Assembly: GCA_018401215.1 (NCBI GenBank)
Contig: JAGYLA010000003.1
Coordinates: forward strand, 1-53,220
Length of the DNA: 53,220 nt
From: Bacilli bacterium
Lineage (GTDB): Bacteria; Bacillota_I; Bacilli_A; MAG-NZ
Reading direction: 5' to 3'
Shown here: one piece after another, positions 30,140-42,295 of the stretch
How the letters are laid out: every line of letters starts with the position of its first letter
Position numbering within the stretch: the first letter of the stretch is position 1
Notes under the pieces: model-generated
The model's input: the letters and a program-made list of their open reading frames with translations, nothing else
The model's database searches: none
Told to the model about the DNA's origin: nothing
Made by a program: the position numbers and the translations under genes

Positions 30140-30661
30140 ATGGCAAAGAAGAAAAGCGAACCAACCACCGATGAAACGGTAGAGACCGCGCAAGAAGACG
30201 TGCAGGAAGAGGTCACAGAGACCCCACCTTCAGAGCTTCAACAATTGAAGGACCAAATGTTGCGTGACCGGGCGGAGTTAGAAAACTTCAAACGACGGGT
30301 CAACGACGAACGGATCAAGGAGCGCAAGTATGCGCAGCTTGATGTGTTAAAGAAAGTCGCGGACGTATTAGACAACTTGGACCGGGCGATGAATGCGCAA
30401 TATGCGGATGTTGAGCGCTTCAAAGAAGGACTCAAATCCGTCGTCAAACAAGTGGAGTTGGTGTTAGAAAGTGAATCTGTCACTGAAATCGACTCCTTGC
30501 ATCAACCCTTTGATGCCACCAAGCATCAAGCAGTAATGACTGAATCCAATCCCAAGATGGACGATCAAGTCATTACCGAGGTGTTTCAAAAAGGATACAT
30601 GTACAAAGATCGAATACTTCGACCAAGCATGGTCAAAGTGAACCATAAGGAGGAAAAATAA
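30140..30661 (+). CDS. grpE: Nucleotide exchange factor GrpE
   Basis: [42 protein letters not shown]...[20 protein letters not shown]. Confidence 0.95.
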   Translation: MAKKKSEPTTDETVETAQEDVQEEVTETPPSELQQLKDQMLRDRAELENFKRRVNDERIKERKYAQLDVLKKVADVLDNLDRAMNAQYADVERFKEGLKSVVKQVELVLESESVTEIDSLHQPFDATKHQAVMTESNPKMDDQVITEVFQKGYMYKDRILRPSMVKVNHKEEK

Positions 30662-32481
30662 TGGGAAAAATGATCGGAATTGACTTAGGAACAACCAATA
30701 GTTGCGTTGCTGTCATGGAAGGCGGCGAAGCACGCGTTATCGCCAATCCAGAAGGCGGACGCACAACACCTTCTGTTGTTGCCTTCAAAGGCGATGACAT
30801 TCAAGTAGGAGAAGTGGCGAAACGACAATCGATTACGAATCCAAACACGATTCAATCAATCAAACGTCACATGGGAACCAACCACAAAGAAACCATTGAT
30901 GGGAAAAAATATACCCCACAACAAATTTCTGCGATGATCTTACAAAACTTAAAAGCAACCGCAGAAAGCTATTTGGGAGAAAAAGTCACCGAAGCGGTGA
31001 TTACCGTTCCCGCGTACTTTAACGATGCAGAACGTCAAGCAACCAAAGATGCTGGTAAAATTGCTGGGTTAGACGTCAAACGCATCATCAACGAACCAAC
31101 GGCTGCTGCCTTGGCATACGGTATTGATAAAACTCAAAAAGAACAAACCATTCTCGTCTTTGACTTGGGTGGCGGGACGTTTGACGTAAGTATCTTAGAT
31201 TTGGCTGATGGAACGTTTGAAGTGGTCTCGACTGCCGGAAACAATCGTTTGGGCGGGGATGACTTTGACCAACTCGTCATGGATTATTTGATTGCCGAAT
31301 TCAAAAAAGAAAACTCAGTCGATTTAAACAACGACAAAATGGCGTTACAACGGGTTCGTGATGCCGCTGAAAAAGCGAAAAAAGAACTCTCTGGTGTTAC
31401 CCAAACACAAATCAACTTGCCATACATCACTGCAGGTTCTGCTGGACCATTGCATATGGATACAACCTTAACTCGCGCGAAATTCAATGAATTGACGGCG
31501 GGCTTGGTTCAACAATGTTTAGAACCAGTTCGTCAAGCATTGAAAGATGCAAAATACACGAAAAATGATATTCACCAAGTATTACTCGTTGGTGGAAGCA
31601 CGAGAATTCCAGCGGTTGCCGACATGATCAAAAAAGAACTCGGTAAAGAACCCAACAAAGGTGTCAACCCTGATGAAGTGGTCGCAATGGGTGCGGCAAT
31701 TCAAGCTGGGGTCTTATCGGGCGACGTGAAAGACATCTTACTCTTAGACGTCACACCACTCTCACTCGGGATTGAAACCTTAGGCAGCGTCTTTACGAAA
31801 TTGATCGAACGCAACACGACGATTCCAACTAGCAAGTCTCAAGTGTTCTCTACTGCGGCGGACAATCAACCTGCGGTTGACATTCATGTCTTACAAGGCG
31901 AACGACCAATGGCGCCCGACAACAAAACGCTCGGCCGCTTCCAATTGAGTGACATCCCACCCGCACAACGCGGTGTGCCTCAAATCGAAGTATCCTTTGA
32001 CATCGATGCCAACGGCATTGTCAGTGTCAAAGCAAAAGACTTGGGCACCAACAAGGAACAAAAGATTGTCATTCAATCGGATTCTGGTTTGAGTGACGCA
32101 GAGATTGAAAAAATGATCAAAGAAGCCGAAGAAAACGCAGAAGCTGATGCCTTGCGCAAAGAAGAAGCCGACTTGAAAAATGAGTCAGATCAATTAATTT
32201 TCGCGGCAAACAAAGCCGTAACGGACTTAAAAGACGATGTTACTGATGAAGAAAAAACCCAAATCGAAGAAGGCATCCAAGGATTGACCGATGCGTTAGC
32301 AAGCAATGATTTGGACGACATCAAAGCAAAAAAACAAGCATTGGAAACCGTTACGCAAGCACTTACAATGAAAGCGTATGAAAAAGCAAACCAACAACAA
32401 GATGCGGCAAATGGTGAACCGACCAATGACGGAGTTGTGGATGCAGACTTTGAAGAAATGGAAGATGTGAAGGAAGCGTAA
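30661..32481 (+). CDS. dnaK: Chaperone DnaK
   Basis: [42 protein letters not shown]. Confidence 0.99.
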   Translation: MGKMIGIDLGTTNSCVAVMEGGEARVIANPEGGRTTPSVVAFKGDDIQVGEVAKRQSITNPNTIQSIKRHMGTNHKETIDGKKYTPQQISAMILQNLKATAESYLGEKVTEAVITVPAYFNDAERQATKDAGKIAGLDVKRIINEPTAAALAYGIDKTQKEQTILVFDLGGGTFDVSILDLADGTFEVVSTAGNNRLGGDDFDQLVMDYLIAEFKKENSVDLNNDKMALQRVRDAAEKAKKELSGVTQTQINLPYITAGSAGPLHMDTTLTRAKFNELTAGLVQQCLEPVRQALKDAKYTKNDIHQVLLVGGSTRIPAVADMIKKELGKEPNKGVNPDEVVAMGAAIQAGVLSGDVKDILLLDVTPLSLGIETLGSVFTKLIERNTTIPTSKSQVFSTAADNQPAVDIHVLQGERPMAPDNKTLGRFQLSDIPPAQRGVPQIEVSFDIDANGIVSVKAKDLGTNKEQKIVIQSDSGLSDAEIEKMIKEAEENAEADALRKEEADLKNESDQLIFAANKAVTDLKDDVTDEEKTQIEEGIQGLTDALASNDLDDIKAKKQALETVTQALTMKAYEKANQQQDAANGEPTNDGVVDADFEEMEDVKEA

Positions 32482-32505
32482 TCGTTTCCTTCTTGAGGTA
32501 CCCAC

Positions 32506-33612
32506 ATGGCAAAACGGGATTATTACGAGATTTTGGGGGTCAGCAAAACCGCGGATGAAAAGGACATCAAAAGTGCATACCGCCGGTTAGCGAAAAAATA
32601 TCACCCTGATGTGTCCACCGAAAGTAACGCAGAAGCGCAGTTCAAAGAAATTCAAGAAGCTTATGCGGTACTAAGTGATACAACCCAACGATCCAAATAT
32701 GACCAATTTGGTCATGAAGGGGTTCAGTTTAATGGTGCCGGTGGCGCCGGTGGGTTTGAGGGCTTTGGTGGCTTTGAAGATATCTTTTCAAGCTTCTTTG
32801 GCGGCGGACAACAACGTCGTCGTGATCCAAACGCACCGATGCGGGGCAATGATTTACAAAAGCGCATGACGATTGATTTCATGGACGCGATTCAAGGCAT
32901 CAAGAAATCGATTCGTTTGGACGTGAGTGAACAATGTAATACGTGTCATGGCTCTGGCGCTCATTCAAAATCCGACATCACAACGTGTACGCATTGTAAT
33001 GGGGCGGGTGTGGTATATCGTCAAGCACAAACCATCTTTGGCGCAACACGAACGCAAACCACGTGTCCGTATTGCCAAGGAACTGGCAAAGAAATCAAAC
33101 GCAAATGCGACACTTGTAAGGGCGATGGTCACATCACACGTGAGCGAACAATTGATGTATCGATTCCTGCAGGAATCAATACCAATCAACAAATTCGCTT
33201 GAGCGAAAAGGGCGAACCAGGTGTCAATGGGGGGCCAAATGGTGATTTGTACATCGTAATTAATGTTCGACCGCACGAGTTCTTTGAACGACATGACAAT
33301 GACATCGTGATGGAATTACCGATTACGTTTTCCCAAGCAGCGCTTGGCGATGACATCGCAACGCCTACTGTTCACGGGAAAGTAACGTTAAAAATTCCCG
33401 CTGGTACGCAAACCGGAAGTCGTTTCCGCTTACGCGGCAAGGGCGTCAAAAGTGTCAACACGGCGTACACCGGCGATCAACACGTTGTTGTGAAAGTCGT
33501 GACGCCAGAAAAACTCGATAGCGAACAGAAGAAAATTTTTAGTAAATTATCCAAAACGAACGAAATGAGTTCGTCTGCATGGAAAAAATTCACTGGAATC
33601 TTTAAAGATTAA
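32506..33612 (+). CDS. dnaJ: Chaperone DnaJ
   Basis: J domain with HPD, G/F region, four CxxCxGxG zinc repeats. Confidence 0.98.
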   Translation: MAKRDYYEILGVSKTADEKDIKSAYRRLAKKYHPDVSTESNAEAQFKEIQEAYAVLSDTTQRSKYDQFGHEGVQFNGAGGAGGFEGFGGFEDIFSSFFGGGQQRRRDPNAPMRGNDLQKRMTIDFMDAIQGIKKSIRLDVSEQCNTCHGSGAHSKSDITTCTHCNGAGVVYRQAQTIFGATRTQTTCPYCQGTGKEIKRKCDTCKGDGHITRERTIDVSIPAGINTNQQIRLSEKGEPGVNGGPNGDLYIVINVRPHEFFERHDNDIVMELPITFSQAALGDDIATPTVHGKVTLKIPAGTQTGSRFRLRGKGVKSVNTAYTGDQHVVVKVVTPEKLDSEQKKIFSKLSKTNEMSSSAWKKFTGIFKD

Positions 33613-33691
33613 AGGACAAACGCGTCCTTTTTCTTTACAAACAACAGGGTCTAATCTATAATAACCAAGGAGTCTGAAAGGGGGGAAGACA

Positions 33692-33874
33692 ATGCCGAAA
33701 ACAAAAGTTCGCGATAACGAGAGCATCGATGATGCACTTCGTCGATTCAAACGCGACCTAATCAAGTCTGGAACCCTTGGAGAGATTAAAAAACGCCGAT
33801 TTGGCTATGTGAAGCCAAGTATTGAGAAGCGTGAACGAATCAAAGAAAACGCGAGAAAGAAACGTAAGAAATAA
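33692..33874 (+). CDS. rpsU: 30S ribosomal protein S21
   Basis: [55 protein letters not shown]. Confidence 0.93.
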   Translation: MPKTKVRDNESIDDALRRFKRDLIKSGTLGEIKKRRFGYVKPSIEKRERIKENARKKRKK

Positions 33875-33898
33875 GAGCGACCTTCGCTCTTTTTTTTC
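33874..33898 (+). terminator. Terminator after rpsU
   Basis: agagcgaccttcgctcttttttttc. Confidence 0.8.
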
Positions 33899-33956
33899 GC
33901 CAAAAGCAGAAGTTTCGACGAGGGGTTTGTTATAATAAAGGCTAAAAGGAGTGACT

Positions 33957-34922
33957 ATGGTTGTCACAAAACTCGACGTTAGTTTTACCCACTTCAATGA
34001 AGCGCAAGCCGTACTTGGCGATTACAACCGCTTTGTCAGCATTTTAGAGGACCACTACAAGGTATCCATCTCTTCTCAAGGCGAAGACATCGTCGTTGCC
34101 AGTGAAGATGTGGAATTGCTCGCGCGGTTGTCCGCCATCTTTTCGTTACTTCAGCAACTTGTGGCAAGTCAACTCCCAATTGGTGAACGAGACATTCGTT
34201 ACGTCATTTCATTGGCCGATCAAGACAAATTAGAAGAAGCCAAACTGTTATATCAACAAAAAGACCCCATCATCCGCACATTACGCGGCAAACAGATTTA
34301 TCCAAAAACCCTTCAACAAGTCCAATACTTAAAAGCGATGCAAACCAAAGACATGGTCTTTGCGATTGGTCCTGCCGGAACCGGAAAAACATACTTGGCC
34401 GTTCTGTATGCCTTGCGATTATTAAAAGACAATCACATTCAAAAGATTATTTTGACTCGTCCCGCTGTGGAAGCGGGTGAAAACTTAGGCTTTTTACCGG
34501 GTGACTTGAGAGAAAAGCTCGCGCCGTACTTACAACCACTCTACGACGCGCTGTATGACATTGTCGGCAAAGACCAAGTCGAAGAATGGATCGATAAAAA
34601 CATTGTTGAAATTGCCCCGCTTGCTTACATGCGAGGCCGAACGTTGTCGAATGCGATCGTCATTTTGGACGAAGCGCAAAACACGACGGAAAAACAAATG
34701 AAGATGTTTCTAACCCGCCTTGGGTTTGATGCGAAAATGGTCATTACTGGCGACTTGACACAAGTCGACTTACCCGGTCATGCGAAAAGTGGATTGGGCA
34801 AAGCAATCGCGTTAGTCAAACACGTCAAAGGAATCGAAACGATTCAATTTGAGAAATCTGACTCGATTCGTCACCCACTCGTGCAAGCCATCTTATTGAA
34901 ATACGAAGAGGATGAGCAATGA
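33957..34922 (+). CDS. phoH: PhoH family ATPase
   Basis: AIGPAGTGKTYLAVLYALRLL...RGRTLSNAIVILDEAQNTTEKQMKMFLTRLG. Confidence 0.95.
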   Translation: MVVTKLDVSFTHFNEAQAVLGDYNRFVSILEDHYKVSISSQGEDIVVASEDVELLARLSAIFSLLQQLVASQLPIGERDIRYVISLADQDKLEEAKLLYQQKDPIIRTLRGKQIYPKTLQQVQYLKAMQTKDMVFAIGPAGTGKTYLAVLYALRLLKDNHIQKIILTRPAVEAGENLGFLPGDLREKLAPYLQPLYDALYDIVGKDQVEEWIDKNIVEIAPLAYMRGRTLSNAIVILDEAQNTTEKQMKMFLTRLGFDAKMVITGDLTQVDLPGHAKSGLGKAIALVKHVKGIETIQFEKSDSIRHPLVQAILLKYEEDEQ

Positions 34923-35332
34923 AGTTGGTGTGGAACAACACAACCAAACATAAGCTATCAAGCTATAAATCAATCGCAAAACTCCATTTGGACGATGTCG
35001 TTGCTCATTGCAAGTGTGAACAGACCACGGTTGCTATCACGGTGGTCTCACGCCGCAAAAGCAAGCAACTCAATGCGACGTATCGCGGCATTCATGAAGC
35101 CACTGATGTACTGACATTTGTTGGTGATGAAACTTACTTGGGAGACATTATTATTTGTTATGACGTTGTCGTAGAACGAGCACAAACGCACCAGCAAACG
35201 ACCGAACAATACATGAGCTTTTGTATCGTCCACGGCTTACTTCACGCAGTGGGATATGACCATCAAACTGAAACCGATTACGACACCATGATGGAGCTTC
35301 AGCAACAATTGATTGAAAGGAGACTCCAATGA
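34919..35332 (+). CDS. ybeY: Endoribonuclease YbeY
   Basis: LNATYRGIHEATDVLTF...HGLLHAVGYDH metal motif. Confidence 0.95.
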   Translation: MKLVWNNTTKHKLSSYKSIAKLHLDDVVAHCKCEQTTVAITVVSRRKSKQLNATYRGIHEATDVLTFVGDETYLGDIIICYDVVVERAQTHQQTTEQYMSFCIVHGLLHAVGYDHQTETDYDTMMELQQQLIERRLQ

Positions 35333-35730
35333 TTCAACTAATTGATCAAGCAAGAGAAGTCACAAAAAATGCCTATGCCCCGTATTCGAATTACCATGTT
35401 GGCGCTGCGTTATTGTTTCAAGATGGCAGCGTTGTTCGTGGGGTCAACATCGAAAATGCTTCCTACAGTGTAACCAACTGTGCGGAACGCAGTGCGATTT
35501 TCAGCGCCATTTCTCAAGGCAAAAATATGAAAGAAGTCATTGCGGTGGCCGTTGTTGCTGATGGTGTACGCATTGGGTCACCGTGCGGTGTTTGTCGCCA
35601 AGCCATGGCGGAATTCTTTGCCCCAACCACACCTGTCTACTTGTCATTGATGCAAGGCGATGAATTCACGACCACATCGGTCGCAGAATTGTTACCCTTT
35701 GCCTTTAACAAACAGGACATGTATGAGTAA
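35329..35730 (+). CDS. cdd: Cytidine deaminase
   Basis: YAPYSNYHVGAALL, NCAERSAIF, PCGVCRQ. Confidence 0.96.
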   Translation: MIQLIDQAREVTKNAYAPYSNYHVGAALLFQDGSVVRGVNIENASYSVTNCAERSAIFSAISQGKNMKEVIAVAVVADGVRIGSPCGVCRQAMAEFFAPTTPVYLSLMQGDEFTTTSVAELLPFAFNKQDMYE

Positions 35731-36616
35731 AAGTGGCTTTGTCACAATCATTGGTCGACCGAATGTTGGGAAAAGCACATTACTCAATCAATTGATGCAT
35801 CGCAAAGTTGCGATTGTCTCAAACACTGCTCAAACCACCCGAGAAGCGATTCAAGGTGTCCTTAATCACGACAAAGGACAAATTGTCTTTGTCGATACCC
35901 CAGGAATTCATCGACCGTACCACGAACTTGGTCGCGCCATCAATCAACGTGCGATGCATGCAGTCGACGGCGTCGATGTCATTTGTATGGTCCTTCCCTA
36001 CAACGAACCAGTTGGCAAGGGAGACCGGTATATTTTGCAACAACTGGATCAAGTCAAAATCCCTGTTTTTTGTTTATTAAACAAAGTCGATTTGACCCAC
36101 AACAAAAATCTAATTTTAACCGCAATCGATAAAGTATCAAAGTATTATTCGTTTGCCGAAATCATTCCGATTTCCGCCAAAGACAACGACAACTTGGACC
36201 GCTTGGTCGATGTGTTGTTTGAGTATTTGCCAGAAGGTGAGCCACTGTTTGGTCAAGAGGTGATTTCGACGCAACCAGATTATTGGTGGATTGCCGAAGT
36301 GATTCGGGAAAAAATCCTGCACGCAACCAAAGAAGAAGTTCCGCATTCGGTCGCTGTTGTTGTTACATCAATGACAGAAAATGAGGACGGTTACTTGCAA
36401 ATTGATGTAGATATCATCGTTGAGCGAAAGACTCAAAAAGGCATTTTAATCGGCAAGGGAGGATCCATGGTCGAACGCGTGGGAACCCTCGCCCGTAAAG
36501 AACTGAGTTCGCGCTTCAAACGGAGTATCTTCTTGAATTTGTATGTCAAACACGAACCGGACTGGCGCAATAAGCCCCATCGCTTGTTGGAGTTTGGTTA
36601 TGGGAACGATGAGTAA
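35723..36616 (+). CDS. era: GTPase Era
   Basis: SGFVTIIGRPNVGKSTLLNQLM...QIVFVDTPGIHRP...KH domain KGILIGKGGSMVERVG. Confidence 0.97.
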   Translation: MSKSGFVTIIGRPNVGKSTLLNQLMHRKVAIVSNTAQTTREAIQGVLNHDKGQIVFVDTPGIHRPYHELGRAINQRAMHAVDGVDVICMVLPYNEPVGKGDRYILQQLDQVKIPVFCLLNKVDLTHNKNLILTAIDKVSKYYSFAEIIPISAKDNDNLDRLVDVLFEYLPEGEPLFGQEVISTQPDYWWIAEVIREKILHATKEEVPHSVAVVVTSMTENEDGYLQIDVDIIVERKTQKGILIGKGGSMVERVGTLARKELSSRFKRSIFLNLYVKHEPDWRNKPHRLLEFGYGNDE

Positions 36617-37305
36617 TGGATGCGTGGATTTTACGAACAACAGAATACAAAGAATCAAGTAAACTAATTGTAGCGATGGGCGACGAAGGGGTCTTTAGTT
36701 TTGTGGCCAAAGGCATGCGAAACTATAAGTCGCCTTGGCGCAGCTTGATTGAACCATTTCGTCATCTGGAGTTAAAACTATCCAACGGCACACTTCCAGC
36801 GCTGCAAGAAGCAAGGTTACTAACACCAATTGATTCGGCCGCGGCCAGCTTAGAAGTTATGAGTTATATGGGCCATTTGGCAGAATTGTTTTATACACTT
36901 CGAGATACGATTGCGTTTGATAAGCTCTATCCGTACTGGCTACAAACACTACCGTACATGAGTGTCGACCCCGAAGGATACGGCATCATGATGGAAATTA
37001 AGTTATTATATGTCATGGGCATTACACCGGTCTTTGACCGCTGTGTTGCTTGTGAATCCAAAGAACGAGTAGGGTTTTCCATCGCTGATGGTGGGATGTT
37101 GTGTCAACAACATATGACACCAGAAGCAATAACTGACCATGACTTGTTGATTGGCATTTATCAGTTGTATCAACAAGACTTAAGTACTCCACTACCAAAC
37201 TTTGAACGCGCAAGAACACGCCGATTTGTCGATCAATATTTTGAATATCATGTCAACGTTCAAACAACGGCTCGACAAATGATTCGCGGGGTGTACAACT
37301 ATTAG
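36616..37305 (+). CDS. recO: DNA repair protein RecO
   Basis: MDAWILRTTEYKESSKLIVAMGDEGVFSFVAKGMRNYKSPWRSLIEPF; located between era and glyS. Confidence 0.87.
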   Translation: MDAWILRTTEYKESSKLIVAMGDEGVFSFVAKGMRNYKSPWRSLIEPFRHLELKLSNGTLPALQEARLLTPIDSAAASLEVMSYMGHLAELFYTLRDTIAFDKLYPYWLQTLPYMSVDPEGYGIMMEIKLLYVMGITPVFDRCVACESKERVGFSIADGGMLCQQHMTPEAITDHDLLIGIYQLYQQDLSTPLPNFERARTRRFVDQYFEYHVNVQTTARQMIRGVYNY

Positions 37306-37314
37306 AGGTGCATG

Positions 37315-38661
37315 ATGAAAATGGAAGAACTAGTTCGCTACGCCAAAACATATGGGTTCATCTTTCAAGGCTCTGAAATTTATGGTGGGCTAGCAAACAC
37401 GTGGGATTATGGTCCCCTTGGCGTGGAGTTGAAAAACAACATCAAGCAATTATGGTGGCGTTTTTTCATTCAACAAATTCCCAATTCCTATGGGGTAGAT
37501 GCTGCCATTTTGATGAACCCCAAAGTTTGGGTCGCAAGCGGTCATGTCGCTAGTTTTAACGATCCATTGATTGACTGTAAATACTGTCACAACCGCTTTC
37601 GTGCCGATACGTTGCTTGAAGAAGCTACCGGTAAGGATGCGGATGGATTGTCGCACGAGGAATTATCAAGTGCACTCAAAGAACATCATGTGGCTTGTCC
37701 CAAGTGTGGCAAATTGGAGTTTACGCCGATTCGTCAATTCAATTTGATGTTTGAAACGCAGCGCGGTGTAACTGAAGACAAACAAACCATTTATTTACGT
37801 CCTGAAACCGCGCAAGGCGAATACACGAACTTTGTAAACGTTCAACGCAGTATGCGTGCGAAGTTGCCGATGGGGATTGGTCAAATTGGCAAAGCATTCC
37901 GTAACGAGATTACTCCAGGAAACTTCATTTTTCGTACCTTAGAGTTTGAACAAATGGAATACCAGTATTTCTTACCCGAAGACCAAGCAATGGACGCCTA
38001 TGCGATGTTAAAACAACGTGCCTTTGATTTCTTTGTTGCGATGGGCATTGATCCAGCACATTTACAGTTTCATGACCACACCAAACTGGCTCATTACGCC
38101 AAAGCGGCCGTGGACATTCAGTATTTGTACCCAATGGGCTATGGTGAAGTTAACGGTACGCATCACCGCGGGACGTTTGACTTAACCCAGCACGAATCGC
38201 ACTCGGGCGAGTCAATGAATTACCGTGACCCAATTACCAATGAAGTCTTTACCCCCACCGTGGTCGAATCGACCGTCGGCGCTGACCGGGCACTGTTGAT
38301 GGTGCTTCATGAACATTATGCCGTCGAAGATTTGGGTGAAGACACCAGAGAAGTACTGCGTTTACCGTATGTTCTAGCGCCGTTCAAAGCGGCAATCTTT
38401 CCGTTGATTAAAAAACATCATACCGACAAAGCTCTTGAGGTGTATCAAACACTTACCGCAAGCATTCGTTGTGAATACGATGATACGGGAAACATTGGGA
38501 AACGATATCGTCGTCAAGACGCTATCGGTACACCATTTTGTGTGACCATTGACGAACAAACCTTGCTCGACCAAACGGTCACGGTGCGAGAGCGCGATAC
38601 CATGTCGCAAACGCGTCAACTAATTTCAGACTTACCGGGCTTTTTTCAACGTCAAGCATAG
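37315..38661 (+). CDS. glyS: Glycyl-tRNA synthetase (alpha2 type)
   Basis: YGFIFQGSEIYGGLANTWDYGPLGVELKNNIKQLWW...RPETAQGEYTNF. Confidence 0.97.
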   Translation: MKMEELVRYAKTYGFIFQGSEIYGGLANTWDYGPLGVELKNNIKQLWWRFFIQQIPNSYGVDAAILMNPKVWVASGHVASFNDPLIDCKYCHNRFRADTLLEEATGKDADGLSHEELSSALKEHHVACPKCGKLEFTPIRQFNLMFETQRGVTEDKQTIYLRPETAQGEYTNFVNVQRSMRAKLPMGIGQIGKAFRNEITPGNFIFRTLEFEQMEYQYFLPEDQAMDAYAMLKQRAFDFFVAMGIDPAHLQFHDHTKLAHYAKAAVDIQYLYPMGYGEVNGTHHRGTFDLTQHESHSGESMNYRDPITNEVFTPTVVESTVGADRALLMVLHEHYAVEDLGEDTREVLRLPYVLAPFKAAIFPLIKKHHTDKALEVYQTLTASIRCEYDDTGNIGKRYRRQDAIGTPFCVTIDEQTLLDQTVTVRERDTMSQTRQLISDLPGFFQRQA

Positions 38662-38670
38662 GAGACCCAT

Positions 38671-40362
38671 TTGGCGAATTCGAACACAACCATTGATCAA
38701 GTACTGCAAGCGGTTGACATCGTCGATGTCATCGGTGACGTACTAGAGCTTCAGAAAAAGGGCAAAAACTTTGTGGGCTTATGCCCTTTTCACGCGGATT
38801 CCAATCCTTCAATGACGGTGTCGCCTGAAAAGCAAATCTTCAAATGTTTTTCTTGTGGGGCCGGAGGCAACGCCTTAAAATTTGTCCAAGACTTTGAGCA
38901 AATTCCGTTTGCCTCCGCCTTACGAAAGCTTGCGCAGCGAGCAGGTATTGAGGTACAGATTCAAGCCAATCCGCATGCGGATTCGTTCAAAACCAATAGT
39001 ATTGTGTCGCAGTATTATCAATTTGTCTTGCATAACACCAAAGAAGGGGAAGCAGTTGTTGCCTACTTGAACAACCGCGGTCTGCGAGAAGACACGATCA
39101 AACAATTTGGCCTAGGGTATGCACCCAGTCAACAACGCTTACTGCAAGCTGTGCAAAAACAACAAGCGACAGCTCTTGATTTGGTCAAAGTCGGACTACT
39201 CCATGACGAATCCAATAACGAATTGTTTCGTCAACGTTTGATGATTCCAATTGACGATTCCGATGGCCGCATCGTCGGGTTTAGTGGCCGAGTGCTACAA
39301 GGCCAAGAAGCAAAATACATCAACTCTCCTGACTCCCCGATCTTTCACAAGTCACGAGTGTTGTACAACTTATCCCGGGCAAAATTAGCCGCCAAACAGG
39401 CCAAACGATTGTTTGTCGTGGAAGGTTACATGGATGTCTTTCGGATGGTTCAATCCGGTGTTGCAGAATGTGTGGCAGTCATGGGGACTGCATTTACCAA
39501 AGAACATGCGGCGTTGCTTGCGCATTACCAAGTTGCAGTGTATTTCTTGTTTGATGGCGATACCGCTGGGAAAACCGCAGCATTAAAAAGCGCCTACAAC
39601 GCGAACAAACTAGATGCTTATGTGACGTTACTCCCCGCAGGAGTAGACCCCGATGATTACTTGAGCACCCATTCGATCGAAGCGTTTGAAGCAATCGTAG
39701 CGCAAAGCAGTAGTGCTGCTGAGTTTGTCTATCAACAATTGCTTGAACCAACAAACTTTGATAGTTCTGCTAGCATTGATGCATTCAAACGAGGGGTCAT
39801 TGGGTATTTGCGTGATCAATCTCCTGCCTTGCAAGAACGCTACTTTCATAAACTAGCAGCCAATTTGAACGTCAGTGTTGAAAGTTTATTACGTGAGATC
39901 AAAGCTCCGAGCCGCCGACGTAATGAACCCGTCGTGTCAATCACGCCAGTCAAGTACATCAAAGCAGAACGCTTGCTACTCAATGTCATGCGCACAAGCA
40001 AAGAACAAGCCTATGTGATTGATCAACAAATGGACAATTGGATTCGCGCCGAACACGAATCGCTCAAAGAGCTTATCTTACAGTATTATCAAACGTATAG
40101 TACGTACCAAGCAGAGCGGTTTTTACCGACGGTGCCTGAGGCGCTCCAAGAAGAGGCCTTGTTGATTTTCCAAGAACCAAGCTATCTTTCAAAATCTCAA
40201 ATTGCCGACTTATTTGATACAATCGAAGAGTACCAATTGAAGTCGCGATTGAAGTATTTACAAGAGTTACGTAAAACCGCTTCGGCCACTGAAAAGATGG
40301 CGTTAGCCAATGAAGAATTTCAAATCCAGCAACAATTAAAACGTGGAGGCCACGATGAGTAA
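38671..40362 (+). CDS. dnaG: DNA primase (TTG start)
   Basis: [53 protein letters not shown] and [13 protein letters not shown]. Confidence 0.96.
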   Translation: MANSNTTIDQVLQAVDIVDVIGDVLELQKKGKNFVGLCPFHADSNPSMTVSPEKQIFKCFSCGAGGNALKFVQDFEQIPFASALRKLAQRAGIEVQIQANPHADSFKTNSIVSQYYQFVLHNTKEGEAVVAYLNNRGLREDTIKQFGLGYAPSQQRLLQAVQKQQATALDLVKVGLLHDESNNELFRQRLMIPIDDSDGRIVGFSGRVLQGQEAKYINSPDSPIFHKSRVLYNLSRAKLAAKQAKRLFVVEGYMDVFRMVQSGVAECVAVMGTAFTKEHAALLAHYQVAVYFLFDGDTAGKTAALKSAYNANKLDAYVTLLPAGVDPDDYLSTHSIEAFEAIVAQSSSAAEFVYQQLLEPTNFDSSASIDAFKRGVIGYLRDQSPALQERYFHKLAANLNVSVESLLREIKAPSRRRNEPVVSITPVKYIKAERLLLNVMRTSKEQAYVIDQQMDNWIRAEHESLKELILQYYQTYSTYQAERFLPTVPEALQEEALLIFQEPSYLSKSQIADLFDTIEEYQLKSRLKYLQELRKTASATEKMALANEEFQIQQQLKRGGHDE

Positions 40363-41629
40363 AAAGAACAAAACGATGGACCCGGTCAAAGTCTTAGTCG
40401 GTAAAGCAAAAACTGAAGGCTTTATTACGATTTCAGACATTCGCCGAGCGTTTCCAACGGAAACCAATGAACTACAACTCTTACTCGATGAGTTGCAAGC
40501 GCAAGGCATCGACATCGTTGGCGAAGAAGAACTCGTTGATATTAAACTAGCTGAACTCGATGACGGCGTGCGAGAAATGGCACTAGATTCCTTAGAAGCC
40601 ACCGACGAAGACATCAAGGACATTGAACTGGATGCCGAATCCGTGATTCGTCAACTCGAAGAAGACTACCGGGTTCAAAAAGCCGAAAACACGGTAGATT
40701 TCGTTCGCAGTGATGATCCCGTTCGCATGTATTTAAAAGAGATCGGCCGGGTCGACTTGTTGAATGGCAAACAAGAACTAAAGATTGCCAAAGAAGTCAA
40801 AGCTGGCATGAACGCGTTGGTAGAATTGAACGAGTTGATTGCGACTGAAACCCCGATTAGTGATGAAAAACGTCGTGAACTCGATATCATTATCGGGACG
40901 GGCGATGTTGCGAAAAACCACTTGGTGGAAGCCAACTTGCGACTCGTTGTCTCTATTGCAAAAAAACATGTCGGCAAAGGCCTGCAGTTTTTAGATTTGA
41001 TTCAAGAAGGAAACATTGGCTTGATGAAAGCCGTGTATAAGTTTGACCACACCAAAGGCTTCAAATTTTCAACGTATGCCACGTGGTGGATTCGCCAAGC
41101 AATTACCCGTGCGATTGCCGATCAAGCCCGCATCATTCGAATTCCTGTCCATATGGTCGAACAAATCAACAAAGTAGTTCGTCAACAACGTAAATTAACC
41201 CAAGAACTGCGCCGTGAACCAACCGCGCAAGAACTAGCGGATTCCTTAGAAATCAGTATTGAAAAAATCAAAGTCATCAAAAAGATTTCTCAAGACCCCG
41301 TTTCGTTAGAATCCCCGGTTGGCGAAGAGGAAGACTCGACACTTGGCGATTTCATTCCCGATAACGACGCCCTCAATCCGATTGAGTATACAACCCGTGA
41401 AATGCTCAAGGTTGAGCTTGATAAGGTGTTAGAAACCTTAACTGACCGCGAAGAAAAAGTCTTACGCATGCGCTTTGGCTTGCTAGATGGCAAAACAAGA
41501 ACCTTAGAAGAAGTGGGCAAGGAGTTTGGCGTGACGCGTGAGCGGATTCGCCAAATCGAAGCCAAAGCGTTGCGTAAATTACGACATCCGTCCAAATCAA
41601 AACGTTTGATGGATTTCATTAACAATTAA
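40355..41629 (+). CDS. rpoD: Primary sigma factor RpoD/SigA
   Basis: [61 protein letters not shown]. Confidence 0.98.
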   Translation: MSKKNKTMDPVKVLVGKAKTEGFITISDIRRAFPTETNELQLLLDELQAQGIDIVGEEELVDIKLAELDDGVREMALDSLEATDEDIKDIELDAESVIRQLEEDYRVQKAENTVDFVRSDDPVRMYLKEIGRVDLLNGKQELKIAKEVKAGMNALVELNELIATETPISDEKRRELDIIIGTGDVAKNHLVEANLRLVVSIAKKHVGKGLQFLDLIQEGNIGLMKAVYKFDHTKGFKFSTYATWWIRQAITRAIADQARIIRIPVHMVEQINKVVRQQRKLTQELRREPTAQELADSLEISIEKIKVIKKISQDPVSLESPVGEEEDSTLGDFIPDNDALNPIEYTTREMLKVELDKVLETLTDREEKVLRMRFGLLDGKTRTLEEVGKEFGVTRERIRQIEAKALRKLRHPSKSKRLMDFINN

Positions 41630-42261
41630 TGAATCGTTTAGAAACCATCGCTTCGTTTGTTCCTGTGGGGAGTATTGTTGCCGATGTTGGGACCGATCAC
41701 GGCTTGTTGCCAGTGATGTTGATTGAACAACAACGTAGTCCCAAAGTGTATGCCATCGACAACAAACCAGGGCCGCTACGCAGCGCGTACGCAATGACCA
41801 AATCAATGCCGCAAATTACACTGGTGCTTGCCGATGGAATTCAAGGCCTCGCCGAAGATGTCGATACGATCGTCATCGCGGGTCTGGGCGGACGAACCAT
41901 TGTCGATATCTTAGCAGTCATTCCCTCACGGATTACGACCATCATCATCAGTGCCCACGTCGCAATGCCCTTAGTCCGCAAGTCATTGCACGCCCTTGGG
42001 TATGCAATTGACGCGGAAGCATTGATCGAAGAAGCGGGGGAGTTTTACGAAATGGCACGGTTTATTCAAGGCCAAGTATCGTATACAGACGCCGATTATT
42101 ATCTAGGTCCATTGCTACGCTTAGAGCGCAGTGATGTTTGGACCAGATGGCTCGAACAATGGATTGCACAGACGAAGTACACCCTCAAGCAAATTCCGGC
42201 GAACGACGAAAAGGCACTAGAGTATCAAGCCCGTTTGAGTCTATTGCAAAATGAACAATAA
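41629..42261 (+). CDS. trmK: tRNA (adenine22-N1)-methyltransferase
   Basis: [33 protein letters not shown]...VIAGLGGRTIVDIL; directly after rpoD. Confidence 0.92.
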   Translation: MNRLETIASFVPVGSIVADVGTDHGLLPVMLIEQQRSPKVYAIDNKPGPLRSAYAMTKSMPQITLVLADGIQGLAEDVDTIVIAGLGGRTIVDILAVIPSRITTIIISAHVAMPLVRKSLHALGYAIDAEALIEEAGEFYEMARFIQGQVSYTDADYYLGPLLRLERSDVWTRWLEQWIAQTKYTLKQIPANDEKALEYQARLSLLQNEQ

Positions 42262-42286
42262 AAAAGAGCCCAATTGGGCTCTTTAG
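42262..42286. terminator. Terminator between convergent trmK and ferredoxin
   Basis: aaaaagagcccaattgggctcttta. Confidence 0.8.
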
Positions 42287-42295
42287 TGTTTGAAC